A stretch of DNA of 5,643 nt from an uncultured Collinsella sp. (GTDB lineage Bacteria > Actinomycetota > Coriobacteriia > Coriobacteriales > Coriobacteriaceae). Positions 5,559-5,643 of this stretch are shown piece by piece (the stretch's first letter is position 1; each line of letters opens with the position of its first letter). The notes under the pieces are model-generated. The model had not been told where the DNA came from. It was given only the letters and a program-made list of their open reading frames with translations, and ran no database searches. A program made the position numbers and the translations under genes. The stretch covers positions 1-5,643 of the forward strand of contig CABUXL010000093.1 of NCBI GenBank assembly GCA_902495525.1. Reading direction: 5' to 3'.

Positions 5559-5643
<85 letters not shown>

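Overview
The window comes from a GC-rich bacterium. Codon choice, strong purine-rich ribosome binding sites and the mix of families suggest a gut actinobacterium of the Coriobacteriia, perhaps Collinsella-like. This taxonomic guess is an inference from style; no marker gene here proves it. The window holds seven protein genes, five complete and one cut at each edge. Nearly all the DNA is explained by them and their control regions.

Layout. Bases 1-573 (minus) are the N-terminal part of a secreted or membrane-anchored solute-binding protein that runs off the left edge. Bases 574-812 are a divergent intergenic region; 631-764 of it is a cluster of REP-like inverted and direct repeats built on a GGGGACGTTC core. 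On the plus strand follow a small two-helix potassium-channel-like protein (813-1238), a LOG/TIGR00730 Rossmann-fold protein (1275-1808) and a divergent ClC-type anion transport protein (1936-3240). A convergent gap (3241-3362) carries a rho-independent terminator for the minus strand. A compact minus-strand operon then reads right to left: a YtrA-type GntR repressor (5343-4963), an ABC ATPase (4939-4058) and an ABC-2 permease (4061-3363). The last two genes share an ATGA overlap. Its promoter overlaps a pair of palindromes that look like a GntR operator. The plus-strand start of prfC (release factor 3) begins at 5559 and runs off the right edge.

How the genes fit together. The GntR-ATPase-permease set is a complete, probably self-regulated transcription unit: promoter near 5392-5421, operator at 5366-5405, terminator at 3314-3339. 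The repressor probably responds to an unknown stress or ligand and releases expression of an export-type ABC transporter. The potassium-channel-like gene and the ClC gene lie on the same strand either side of the LOG gene. A shared role in ion balance is possible, but the ClC gene appears to have its own promoter.

I found no convincing new multi-gene system. The items most worth a second look are the repeat cluster at 631-764, the ClC protein without either of the usual gating glutamates, and the layered palindromes between the GntR gene and prfC.
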